The notes under the pieces were generated by a model that searched no databases, had not been told where the DNA came from, and was given only the letters and a program-made list of their open reading frames with translations. A stretch of 37,733 nucleotides of DNA from Candidatus Woesearchaeota archaeon (GTDB taxonomy: Archaea; Nanobdellota; Nanobdellia; Woesearchaeales; JACPBO01). Numbering within the stretch: the first letter of the stretch is position 1; every line of letters begins with the position of its first letter. Position numbers and translations under genes: made by a program. Positions 24,093-33,600 of the stretch are shown here, piece after piece. The DNA is taken from the NCBI GenBank assembly GCA_016180285.1, contig JACPBO010000022.1, positions 1-37,733 of the forward strand, in the 5' to 3' direction.

Positions 24093-24680
24093 ATGAAATA
24101 CCAACAAACTAAGTTGTATGAGCTAGTCAGGAACACTATATTAACAGGGCTTCTAGTAGCAACACCGCTTGTTGCGAGTGGTTGTTTGAAATCAACAGAC
24201 CCTTATATAAAAGCAGAGCAAAGTTTGGATACAGTTGCAAAGTATGCAAGCAGAAAACCAAGAACAGAGGCTGAGGCTAAGAGCAAGCAGCAGTTCATGG
24301 CAAAGGCGAAGAAAAACATAGTGCAGATTACTGCTGCAAGCCCTGAACTGAAAGAAGAACTCTGGGAAGAGGCTTATTTACCTTCTGAAAAGCAGCAAAA
24401 AGCAATTGAGACTGTAAGCGGGATGCCTCTTACGCAGAGAGTTGGCGTAGTTTTAAAGCCGTCTGCAGATCAGATTAACTCTGAGAGAAATAAGCTTTAT
24501 AGCGAAGCAAAAGGATTAGATGAAGCAGCAACAGCAATAGACCTATATGATGTGAAAAGAGGGGATACAAGCAGCATAGATGCTAAGTTAGATGATGATC
24601 CAGAAATAGCAAGGCTGCAAAGAATGAAGTTGAACATTGAGCTTTTAAAAAGAGAAGCCGGAGAAAATAATATTCCATAG
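24093..24680 (+). CDS. predicted lipoprotein
   Basis: The 195-residue form begins MKYQQTKLYELVRN, then a hydrophobic stretch ending in a textbook lipobox, LVASGC (Cys at 31). The mature part is helical, charged and without recognised domain. AAGGAGG lies 10 nt upstream of the ATG; a TTG at 24087 is the alternative. As LspA is encoded in the same window, lipid-anchored export is plausible. The next gene starts 11 nt after the stop. Confidence 0.75.
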   Translation: MKYQQTKLYELVRNTILTGLLVATPLVASGCLKSTDPYIKAEQSLDTVAKYASRKPRTEAEAKSKQQFMAKAKKNIVQITAASPELKEELWEEAYLPSEKQQKAIETVSGMPLTQRVGVVLKPSADQINSERNKLYSEAKGLDEAATAIDLYDVKRGDTSSIDAKLDDDPEIARLQRMKLNIELLKREAGENNIP

Positions 24681-24691
24681 GAGGTGGAAAA

Positions 24692-25003
24692 ATGATACCG
24701 CGAATAATAAAATATGGCATGGTTGTTGGAACAATAGTTGGAGCAGCATATTTGGGTTATGACTACAGTGAAAGAAAGCATGATAGTTACATATCGCAAT
24801 TTATAGGTGGGATGATAAATGTTGCCAAAGGAGAAAATGGCAAGCCTTACGTAGCTAAGACATCCTTAGACGACAATCTAGACAAGGTATTAGAAGCAAA
24901 TTCACAGGAATTGGTTGCAAAGCTTAACCAAAAAGAAAAAGAGATTGATGCAAGGATTGCTAAGACACAGGCTGAAAAGGTTTCGCAAAAAGTCAGACAT
25001 TAA
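24692..25003 (+). CDS. small membrane-anchored protein
   Basis: A 103-residue protein with an N-terminal membrane helix (about 7-24, KYGMVVGTIVGAAYLGYDY) and a charged coiled coil at the C-terminus. GGAGGTGG precedes the ATG. It lies between the lipoprotein and the nuclease and is probably cotranscribed. No family recognised. Confidence 0.65.
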   Translation: MIPRIIKYGMVVGTIVGAAYLGYDYSERKHDSYISQFIGGMINVAKGENGKPYVAKTSLDDNLDKVLEANSQELVAKLNQKEKEIDARIAKTQAEKVSQKVRH

Positions 25004-25005
25004 AG

Positions 25006-25488
25006 ATGTCAGACAATGAAAACGGCTATAAATTCGAAATATTTGTTGAAAAGCTGTACAAAAACCTTGGAAAGGACAATGTGCAGCGGAACTTATTGCT
25101 AGCTGACAGAACTAGCAATAACGGCCAGAGATGCCAGATTGACCTGGCATTTGATGACTGGCTTGCAAAGCGCTATGTGGAATGCAAGTATTACGAAAAT
25201 ACAAGCGTTCCATTTGGTGATGTTGAAGAGTTTGTAACCAAGCTCGGAAAAATAGGAGCAGAAACATGCCAAGGAATAATGGTTACAAACAGCAGCTTTA
25301 TGCCATCAGCAATGAAATATGCAAAAGAGCATGGCTTGCATTTGATCGATGGCCTAAAACTTGAGGAAATATACCGGAAAAGCTGCTTATGCGACTGCGA
25401 CTTCATTCAATTCATCAAGTACAAATTTGGAAAAAGATCATTGGGAGATGAGGTTAACAAGATTGAATTAAAGAAAGAAAATAGATAA
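25006..25488 (+). CDS. Mrr-like restriction endonuclease-fold protein
   Basis: A 160-residue single-domain nuclease candidate. GYKFEIFVEKLYKNLG is the opening helix with conserved Glu (E11); the catalytic core is D46 in QIDLAFDD and E59-C-K61 in VECKYYE (PD-(D/E)xK). GIMVTNSSFMPSAMKYAKEH-GLHLIDG is the typical last part of Mrr-type domains. It could cleave modified or foreign DNA, or resolve DNA structures. The C-terminal CLCDCD is unusual. It is two bases after the previous stop and overlaps the next frame. Confidence 0.8.
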   Translation: MSDNENGYKFEIFVEKLYKNLGKDNVQRNLLLADRTSNNGQRCQIDLAFDDWLAKRYVECKYYENTSVPFGDVEEFVTKLGKIGAETCQGIMVTNSSFMPSAMKYAKEHGLHLIDGLKLEEIYRKSCLCDCDFIQFIKYKFGKRSLGDEVNKIELKKENR

Positions 25489-25511
25489 TGATAAAGAAGG
25501 AGGAAAACAAA

Positions 25512-26627
25512 ATGACTGAAGAAAATAAAAACCCTGGAACTGGAGGAGAAGGTGCTTTTTTTGGAGGTGCAGGTGCTCCACCAAATTCAACAGCAACCGC
25601 AACACCAACACAACTTGATACTGAAAATGGCAACGGTGTTTTAACTGATGCGCAAAGAGAAGTGCAAAGGACAATAAGAGAAAAACACGGCATCGATATT
25701 TTTGCTGAGAGTTTATTTGACCAAGAAGCTGGAAAATTCGTAGGGGATGACGAGGCATTAAAACATTATTATGAACAGCAAAAAAAAGAATATAAAAGCT
25801 TGATAAAGAGAGCGGCAGATACAGTAGTTGAACATGTACAAAAATTCAATATTAAACAAGTTGTAGATAAAATAGCCAGCAGTACAGGAGATAGAAAAGA
25901 GTTCTTATTTAGTACTAAAGATGCCATTCCAACAGGAGCATTGGAAAGGGAAATACAAGGTTTAACTGAAGATAAAGCGTTACTTGAAAAAGCACAAAGT
26001 GTGACTCAAAAAACAATTAATACACTTGAAGATAAATGTGATGAATTTCATAGAAAGGGCGAAGAAGCAAAAAACAGGACATACCAAAATGCGAAAAAAG
26101 CTTCTCAGGCAGAAAAAGAAATGGCAAGATTAGTAGAAGAAAGTCAGAAGATAGATACCAATTACCGAGCAAACAAAATAAGCTATGAGAAATCAATGGA
26201 AGAAAAATACAATATCAACCAAGAAATCAGAAGACAAGACAATATCTACCGGGTCGCAAATTTATCGGTGAAAAAAGAAAAGATAATTGGAAAGCTATCG
26301 GAGCAGAGCGAGAAGATCTACAAATATATGCTGCAGGACTTTTACTGGACCGAGCTTAGCAAAATTAGCACTGGTTTAACAGAAGTGGAGTACTCAATCA
26401 GTTTAAGGAAAGAAGTGCTAGATATGATGATAGACTTAGGAGACAAAAATATCTTCGAGAGGAATAAAATAATTGATAGAATAAGGAAAAAAGAAGGGAT
26501 ATTTGTTGGAACGTTAGAGAATGTTAAAACTTTACTAAAACATTACGCAGGAGAGAATGAGCGCTATATCAGCGAAAGTGAATCACCACTGCTAAAATTC
26601 AAAATCGAAGATAGGCTATTGTCTTAA
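25512..26627 (+). CDS. coiled-coil protein with Gly-rich N-terminus
   Basis: A 371-residue protein. Start 25512 is chosen because AAGGAGG lies 8 nt upstream; ATG 25488 overlaps the previous stop. Residues about 8-40 are Gly/Ala/Thr/Pro-rich and likely disordered; residues about 140-260 are a long coiled coil (EKAQSVTQKTINTLEDKCDE and onwards). No membrane segment. It may be a structural partner of the downstream ATPase. Confidence 0.7.
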   Translation: MTEENKNPGTGGEGAFFGGAGAPPNSTATATPTQLDTENGNGVLTDAQREVQRTIREKHGIDIFAESLFDQEAGKFVGDDEALKHYYEQQKKEYKSLIKRAADTVVEHVQKFNIKQVVDKIASSTGDRKEFLFSTKDAIPTGALEREIQGLTEDKALLEKAQSVTQKTINTLEDKCDEFHRKGEEAKNRTYQNAKKASQAEKEMARLVEESQKIDTNYRANKISYEKSMEEKYNINQEIRRQDNIYRVANLSVKKEKIIGKLSEQSEKIYKYMLQDFYWTELSKISTGLTEVEYSISLRKEVLDMMIDLGDKNIFERNKIIDRIRKKEGIFVGTLENVKTLLKHYAGENERYISESESPLLKFKIEDRLLS

Positions 26628-26645
26628 TTTATTTTTTTATTTTTT
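26628..26645 (+). terminator. T-rich run after the coiled-coil gene
   Basis: Seven and six T in a row (TTTATTTTTTTATTTTTT) between the stop and the next gene could end or attenuate transcription. The next gene is only 30 nt away without an obvious promoter, so partial read-through is likely. Confidence 0.35.
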
Positions 26646-26656
26646 AGGTGATTCAA

Positions 26657-28228
26657 ATGAGCAAAGTAAAGGTAAATCCAGACATAGTTGAAAAATATAG
26701 GCGATACTACAGGAATGAAGTTAATGATGGTTTTAAAGATGTAATCATTTCAAAAGACTACGATGACATATTGCACCTTCCATCATTAGATACGCTTGTT
26801 ATTCTAAATTCCTTTGTTGAATGCTGGGCTATTTATGGTGCTGTATATGAAACTTTAAAAGATTATTTCTCACTCAGTGATGGAAAGTTTGGTCAAAAAG
26901 ACCACATGAAATTAAATATGGTTTCAATGTTTGCCGGAATGTTAAGCGGGTATAATTTCATTAACAAACAGATACCGGATGATGTCCCTGTTCAGGCAAT
27001 TAGTGTTAATTATACAAGCACAAATCCTTTTTTCGATGCAAAAAATTTATGCACCGGTGTAATAAGGCGCAAAGTTCCTCAAAGTTCTAAAGAGATAGCC
27101 TTGATTATGAAAGTTTTCTACAATAGCGTTCTTAATGACATCCTCAAAAAGAAAGCAGAATACCCTGACCTTGACGCGCGGATGAATGAGCTCTGCCCGA
27201 TACAGGTTAATGGGCTTGAAATTACCGGCTTTACAACCCAGCAGATTGCAGCTCCGCAGCTTGAATTTTCAACAGAGTGGTCTGAGCTTGTCGGCGTGGA
27301 CAATGCAGCCAAACTGCTTTCAAAATACAGCTCTCAACTTTTTCTTTACGATCCCGAAGAATGTGATAACTTTGAAAAAAAGCTCATACCATGGACAATT
27401 CTTCTTTATGGCCCGCCTGGAACAGGCAAATCCTCTATTGCAATGGCCATGGCAACGCAGATGCAGCGTTATTCAAAAGCATATGGAATTCCTTTCTCAT
27501 TTACACTAATAGATGGTGCTGTAAAAAGCGAATGGTTTGGAAAATCAGGAGCAATATTAAGGGAAAAGCTGCAGGATGACCCCAAAAAAGTAAGCCTTAA
27601 GGTAATTGATGATATTGACATGGTATTTCAAAGCAGAGAAGATCTTAATCCAAGTCCAGCTCAGAAAGAAATTTCACAAGTTCTAATGTCTTACATTTCA
27701 GGAATAGGCACAGGGTACAAGGGCAATACTTTGCTTGTAATGACAACCAATTGTAAGACAAAAGCAGCAATTGATCCAGCTGTTTTGAGCAGAACTAAAA
27801 AAATGATTAAAATATTGGGTCCTGTAAAATCATCTGACTACATAAAGTTAATGCAAATTAAAACTAATGATTCCTTAACCAAGCCATTTGTAAAGTTATC
27901 TGCAGATGATTATGTCAAGATTGGCGCGCATTGTGAGGGAAATCGCCCTTATGAGGAGAATCGCCCTTATGAGGAGAATCACCCTCATGAGGAGAATTAC
28001 ACTCATGAGGAGAATCACTTTTCAGGCCGCGATATAGATAATATTGTCTCAATTATGTTGAACTACATAGTCCCAGAAGGCCCAGTCCCAATTGAGTACG
28101 GAAGATTGAGCAAAGAAGAGCGAAAACAAGCCAGAATAAGAACTTATAGGCCAATAGATATGAACATATGCTCAAAATTATTTAAAGAATATACAGAAAG
28201 CAGACAGGAGGAATTTAAAGGGCTTTGA
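26657..28228 (+). CDS. AAA+ ATPase with a tandem repeat in the lid
   Basis: A 523-residue protein. The N-terminal region (1-205) is unrecognised. The AAA+ core has Walker A LLYGPPGTGKSS (K258), Walker B LKVIDDIDMVF (about 315-325), sensor 1 MTTNCK (N365) and an arginine-finger-type SRTKK (R379). The C-terminal lid has FSGRDIDNIV, as sensor 2. Immediately before it are 4-5 copies of a six-residue repeat (GAG GAG AAT CGC CCT TAT type). Its classical GPPGTGKS core suggests protein remodelling of the FtsH/CDC48/ClpX-like kind rather than DNA replication. ATG 26657 follows AGGTG; GTG 26648 is the alternative. Confidence 0.88.
   Translation: MSKVKVNPDIVEKYRRYYRNEVNDGFKDVIISKDYDDILHLPSLDTLVILNSFVECWAIYGAVYETLKDYFSLSDGKFGQKDHMKLNMVSMFAGMLSGYNFINKQIPDDVPVQAISVNYTSTNPFFDAKNLCTGVIRRKVPQSSKEIALIMKVFYNSVLNDILKKKAEYPDLDARMNELCPIQVNGLEITGFTTQQIAAPQLEFSTEWSELVGVDNAAKLLSKYSSQLFLYDPEECDNFEKKLIPWTILLYGPPGTGKSSIAMAMATQMQRYSKAYGIPFSFTLIDGAVKSEWFGKSGAILREKLQDDPKKVSLKVIDDIDMVFQSREDLNPSPAQKEISQVLMSYISGIGTGYKGNTLLVMTTNCKTKAAIDPAVLSRTKKMIKILGPVKSSDYIKLMQIKTNDSLTKPFVKLSADDYVKIGAHCEGNRPYEENRPYEENHPHEENYTHEENHFSGRDIDNIVSIMLNYIVPEGPVPIEYGRLSKEERKQARIRTYRPIDMNICSKLFKEYTESRQEEFKGL
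27935..28024 (+). repeat. 18-bp tandem repeat inside the AAA+ gene
   Basis: Units at 27935, 27953, 27971, 27989 and a partial one at 28007, each starting GAGGAGAAT (first GAGGGAAAT). They encode EENRPY, EENHPH, EENYTH and similar. The first units are nearly identical, the later ones diverged, typical of slippage expansion. Confidence 0.9.
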
Positions 28229-28233
28229 AATCA

Positions 28234-30696
28234 ATGAAAATGGCAGAAGCAACAGCTGTATACGAAAAATCGCAAAATACAACGAACAGAGAAGAGCTAG
28301 TTAGAAGAATAAAGGTCAGCCCGGGCATGGATTATTATCTCGGCATTAAAAACAAGCTTCTGCAACTGAATGTTTCCGGCGTTTCGCTTGAAAATGCAAA
28401 ATTATTAAGGCAGATCGCAGATGAAATAATTCCCGATATAAGAAGAGCTGCGTCATTCCATACAGAGCCTTTTGACCCGGTTGAAAGGCAGGGCCTGGCA
28501 GAAGTAAAGGGCCTTGAATCATTAATTAAAAATGCAAGAAGAACAATGGTTGAAGTCGTCAAAAAAAATATAGAGTCCATTGAAACTTATGGAAAAAAAG
28601 AGCTAAATATCTCAGATATTGATTATCTGCAGAATTTTCCATTTGAGATCAGGGAATCAATCAGAATATTGTGTTGTGATGATGTAATAAGTGCAGCAAA
28701 AGTCAGCAATCTTGATGCAGTAATCAGCAGCATAATAAAAAATTACCATGAAAAACAAAAACAAGGCAGAGAGCTGATCAACAGCAATCTTGGCTCTTTG
28801 GCTGCAAGCCATTATTCTATTACATTAAATGACAGCACAATAAATGACAATCCCTTTGTGATGTCACCCCATTTATTGTCTTATGTTCAGGAAAGAACAA
28901 AGAATGCTGCAACAGATGAAGACAAGGCAAAAGCTGTATTTGACATGATTGTTGATTATGTAAAATATGGGGGGGACAAAAGAGGGGACAAAACTTATAG
29001 AAATGCAGATGAGACATTCAAGACAAAAGAGGGCGTTTGCGGCGAGATGGGCTATCTGTATGTTGCAGCAGCAAGGGCATCTGGCCTGAAGTCAAATATT
29101 GCCGAAGTGGATATTGATGAAAGAGGCGAAAAGGTATGCCATGCATGCGCCTCTGTCGAGCTGAATGGAAGAACTATTCTTGTTGATCCGGCATACCAAA
29201 CAATTGATGCAAAGCATAAAAAATTTAAAATAGTGACTGATGAAGAAGCAAGGGAAAAGTACAAGCTATACAACGGCTTAGAAGACAAGGTTGATGTTGC
29301 TGTAAAAGACGCTTCTATTTCAGAAGAAGAAAAAAATGATGCCGTTAAAAAATTAAAGGAGCCTGATTATCTGTTCAAGGTAAAGCAGGCTTTAGATTTG
29401 ATGATTGTAAAGGAAGATGAGGCAAAGCTCATAGCTTATCTGTCTTGCTTCAGCAGCAGATTTCCAGATTATGTTCTGCCTGTCCATGCTTTTATACAAG
29501 CGCAAAGCTCAACAGGAAAGACGCATTTGATTGATACTGTTGTTAAGCTATTCCCAGATCAGAATATTATTGCAATCAACAGGGTAAGCGATGCTGCATG
29601 GGATTATTTTAAAGAATCATTAGATGGAAAAGTAATGACAATTGAAGAATTTCATACTCTGACAGACAAAGCAATGAGAATTTTGCTTCCTAAATTATGG
29701 AAATCTGAAAAGCAAAGCAAGATTACAGTCATGGATAATGGCGAAAGAGTTACAAAATCAATCGGGCCGAAAGGACTCCCAGCGTGCTTAGCTGCTTCAT
29801 GCAAGGATTTCCCATTTGAAGTCATGAATCGCGGAATATTGGTTTCACTTGATTATTCGAGAGAACAAACCAGGCTAATTAACGAGCACAAGGCAAAAAT
29901 TAGGGCTTTCCCGCAGATGACTGAAGAAAAATTCTCAAACTTAAGCAAAGAGTATGCAGACTGTTATGTTGCAATTAAACCCTATAATAACTTTTCGCCT
30001 TTTCTCCCGATATTAAATAACTTCCTTATCGGAGGAGTAACTGATAGGAGAAACTTTGAAAAATTAGACCTATTGTCAAATGTAGTTGCCCACATTAACC
30101 AGTTTCAAAGACCCATCATTTCAATTGATGAAAAAGAAACAATACCTGTTTTGATCTCAGATATTTATATTCCATTAAGCCTGCAGAGAAAATTTTTAAT
30201 AGAAAACAGCTGCTTGGATAAGAAAGCAATTGAGCTTTACAAAGTGATCCAGGGCAATAATGGCATTTCATCAGTACAATTAACAGAAAAGATAAGAAGC
30301 TGCGGTCCAGAAAGCTCCTTTGTTTCAGCATCGAGGAAATCTGAAAGGGAACTGCAATACGAAATTGGCTCTTATCTCGCTCAATTAAAGGACTTCAATT
30401 TCATCTCGCAGTCAGATTCAACATATTCAGTAAACCAAAGTTTAGCTTCGCGCTTTGATTTAAATGATATGACAATCAATCTGAAACCTATAGAAGATGC
30501 ACTGCACAGCTTAAACCAGCAGAGCCAGGATGCAACTGCAAAGATGGGCTTAAGCTACAATAAAGACAAGAATGGCTTTGAATGGCAGAATTATAAAGAA
30601 AATCTAGTTGATCCTTTAACAGGGGACAAACTGCTGATCAAGGTTGAAGCTTTAGATGGAAATGGAAAAATAAAGGTGGAAAGATGTAATGAATGA
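28234..30696 (+). CDS. transglutaminase-like / P-loop ATPase / winged-helix fusion
   Basis: An 820-residue protein. Residues 1-185 are helical. A transglutaminase-like cysteine peptidase fold follows (about 230-340) with Cys269 in KEGVCGEMGYLYVAAARASG, His303 in VCHACASVELNG and Asp318 in LVDPAYQ. Next is a P-loop ATPase (about 395-560) with Walker A QAQSSTGKTHL (K429), Walker B-like VMTIEEF and sensor-like CLAASCKDF; this AxSSTGKT type resembles phage/plasmid primase-helicase ATPases. Last is a winged-helix region (about 660-735, ELYKVIQGNNGISSVQLTEK). The start is uncertain: TTG 28225, ATG 28234 and ATG 28240 are all possible. It overlaps the next gene by 8 bases. Confidence 0.8.
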   Translation: MKMAEATAVYEKSQNTTNREELVRRIKVSPGMDYYLGIKNKLLQLNVSGVSLENAKLLRQIADEIIPDIRRAASFHTEPFDPVERQGLAEVKGLESLIKNARRTMVEVVKKNIESIETYGKKELNISDIDYLQNFPFEIRESIRILCCDDVISAAKVSNLDAVISSIIKNYHEKQKQGRELINSNLGSLAASHYSITLNDSTINDNPFVMSPHLLSYVQERTKNAATDEDKAKAVFDMIVDYVKYGGDKRGDKTYRNADETFKTKEGVCGEMGYLYVAAARASGLKSNIAEVDIDERGEKVCHACASVELNGRTILVDPAYQTIDAKHKKFKIVTDEEAREKYKLYNGLEDKVDVAVKDASISEEEKNDAVKKLKEPDYLFKVKQALDLMIVKEDEAKLIAYLSCFSSRFPDYVLPVHAFIQAQSSTGKTHLIDTVVKLFPDQNIIAINRVSDAAWDYFKESLDGKVMTIEEFHTLTDKAMRILLPKLWKSEKQSKITVMDNGERVTKSIGPKGLPACLAASCKDFPFEVMNRGILVSLDYSREQTRLINEHKAKIRAFPQMTEEKFSNLSKEYADCYVAIKPYNNFSPFLPILNNFLIGGVTDRRNFEKLDLLSNVVAHINQFQRPIISIDEKETIPVLISDIYIPLSLQRKFLIENSCLDKKAIELYKVIQGNNGISSVQLTEKIRSCGPESSFVSASRKSERELQYEIGSYLAQLKDFNFISQSDSTYSVNQSLASRFDLNDMTINLKPIEDALHSLNQQSQDATAKMGLSYNKDKNGFEWQNYKENLVDPLTGDKLLIKVEALDGNGKIKVERCNE

Positions 30697-33600
30697 GGCA
30701 ATTGATTCAAACAGACAGGGAGATTTATCGGATTTGAAAAAAACAAAGAGCGAGGTAGACAAAGGAATAACAGATAATGGGCCATCTCAATTGGCTGTAA
30801 ACAGAAGAAGACTTGAAGCAAGGCTAAAGAATAACAAAGTAATAGATCATTATAAAACTCTTGCTTCAAAACTAACAACATCTATAAGGTCTGAAATTCT
30901 AGATGATTTAACCACAATATTGGCCTTTCCAGAAGAGATGGAGCAAGATTTTATATGCAGAGGAAGTTTTTATTGCGCTTCTACAGACCAGCAAGTTAAT
31001 GAAGGTTTGAGTTTAATCGATAAAGTAAAAGGCAGGAAAGAAGGAATTATAAAGGAAGTTTATTCAAAATTAGAAAAAGATTTAGGCAATTTCCAGGGCA
31101 GTATTGGAAAATCATTTAAAAACCTGAATGAGCATCTATCATCATTAGACGCCTTAAAAAAGAATCTTGAAAATTATGCTAAATTCTTCAATTGGGTTGG
31201 TGATGAAGAAGCCAAGAAAAAACAGCAGTCAGTTAACGATGCAATAAAAACGATTGATAGCAGGTATTCTGATGTTAAAAAATCTGAAAATGGTTTAAAA
31301 GGCATTGCAGAATGCTTTGAAAATCAATTTTGGGATACAAGCAATATAACTGAGCTGAATGAATTAAAAAAGAAAGCATCAGATTATATGAAGCAATGCG
31401 ATTATAATGACCTTAAACTAAAATCAGCGGGCTTACTGCAGAATATTGATAGAAAACAGAAGGCAATTAGCCAGTTCAAAAGACAAAAATTTTTAGCAAA
31501 TATACCTCTCATTGGAAAACTTCCACTTAAAGAAACAGACATAAAAGAGATCCAAAGTGAGATCGACTTCAACATTGAAGAAATTAATAAATACATGCTG
31601 GAAATCCAGAAACTGCCTTCTGCACCACAAAGCATAGATGAACTGAAAAAACTTAGTTCAGTTATAGACTCCTCAAAATACAAGCCTTATTCTAATTTAC
31701 TCATATTTCAAAACGGAATAGAAAAATACCATAATGCAATAGAAAATTTAAAGGCAGCAGGGCAGGAGAAAATTGAAGCAATCAATAAAGGGCTTATCGG
31801 GGAATATGAAAAAATAAAGGCAGGCCCGATAGCGCCAAGCAGTCTCTCAGAACTTGAAAATATGCTGGCAAAGCCGCAAGATAACAGGCTTGATTGCCTT
31901 TTGCAGGCATTCGACTCATTAGGCAATTCAGAATATTCTAGAAATGCAAGAATTTTAAAATCTGAAAACGAGAAAAGGCTGAACGAACTCAAAGAAGATA
32001 AAACAAAGTTAGAAAAAGAAAAAGATGAATTAGCTGAATATTCAACAAAAGCGAAGCAACTTGAAAGAGAGGCCAAAGATAAGGATATTTTAGAGATGGG
32101 TAATGGAAATATTGTGGTATTGAAAGAGCTATTCAGTTATAATCTGCCTGATACGCAGCAGGTTCACCATGAGTTGCTTAAGTCATTGAGTGAGGATGTC
32201 AAAAAGAAGATGAACGCATTTAAATCCGATAAGGAAGTGATTAAATCAACATTAACTGAAAAATTAACAGATAAATACAATGAATTAAAAAGAGACTATA
32301 ATGGAAAAGGCAAAAATCTTGAGGAAGATATTGCAGCAGCAAAGTCTTGTGAAGAAACAACAGAAAAATTAATTTCACGTTATTCAGAAATATCTTTGCC
32401 AATACTCTCAGATTTACAAAAATTAAAGGGAATAGTTATTTCTGCTCGTGAAGAAAAAGAAAAGCTTTTATTTGCAAAGGACGAAATAATTGACAAATGC
32501 AAGATTCTTGAAGAAGTACTTGATAAGCTCGATAATCATACGAATGGTACCATTAAAAATGGCTTGGCTGCCCAGCTCAGAGAGCTAAATCCTGTTCTGT
32601 TCGATGGATATGAAGGCCCATATCTAAAGGATAATGCCAGACATTACAAGGCTCTTGTAGAAACCATACAGGAGAAGAAGCTTGAAATCGTCTGTGATGT
32701 TGAACTTAGAGATATAAGCTCAAAAGTTGAACAGAGGACAGGTGCGCTGGATAAAGACATAAGCGAATTGAAGAACGTGCAGCTTAAAACGCAGGATTTT
32801 ATTGGCAAATACAGTAAGGAATTGGCGCTTACAAAGCAAACTGAAGAAGCCAAAAATCTGCAGCAAAAGATCATGTCTTTGCTCAGTGAATACGCTTCAA
32901 TTCATGGTGCGATTGACAAAATCAACAATAACTATGACATAAGCAGCAGGCTTAAAGAATTGTCTGCAATAAAGGACAACCTTGAGCTGTCAGAGCAGGC
33001 TTTGGGCAAGATAAAGGAAATAAAAGCAGTGCAGTTTGATGGCTATGCAGCTGATAGGTTCGGCTACAGCGCAGAATTGATTGAAAAAAGGAAGAAGCTT
33101 GCTGAGGAGTTCAAACTTGAGGCATCTGAATTGCCGACACTACTGGAAAACTTGTTTAAAAAGGAATACAATAAATTAAAAGCAATTTATGAACCAAACA
33201 AAGAAGAGGTCGTATCAGACTGCAAGAAGGAAGCAACCAGATTTATGAATTTAAAACAAGAAGCACTATTGGATGATTCTGATTTTAAGCTGTTTTTGGA
33301 GGAGATTATAGAGATGGAAAAAGTATATGAAAAAAAGAAGAAAGAGACTACAGCCTTCATTACAGGTAAAGAAATAAAAGACGATGAATATGAAATGCCA
33401 TTAGTAGGTATAAAAATAAAACCTATTAAGGAGAAAACATTTCACATATTAAAGCAGAAATATTTTAATCAAAAACAGGAAAAAGACAAAGGTGCATTTC
33501 AAATATTGAAGCAGAAATATTTTGATCAAAAACAAAAAAATCAAATATCTGAGTTTGATAGAATTACAAATAGATGTTCTCTCTCGCATTTAGATTCTTT

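Noticed and set aside
25454-25758. Long minus-strand frames opposite the Gly-rich coiled-coil gene and other accessory genes
   Set aside because: They mirror the codon structure of strongly supported + strand genes and lack ribosome sites or promoters.
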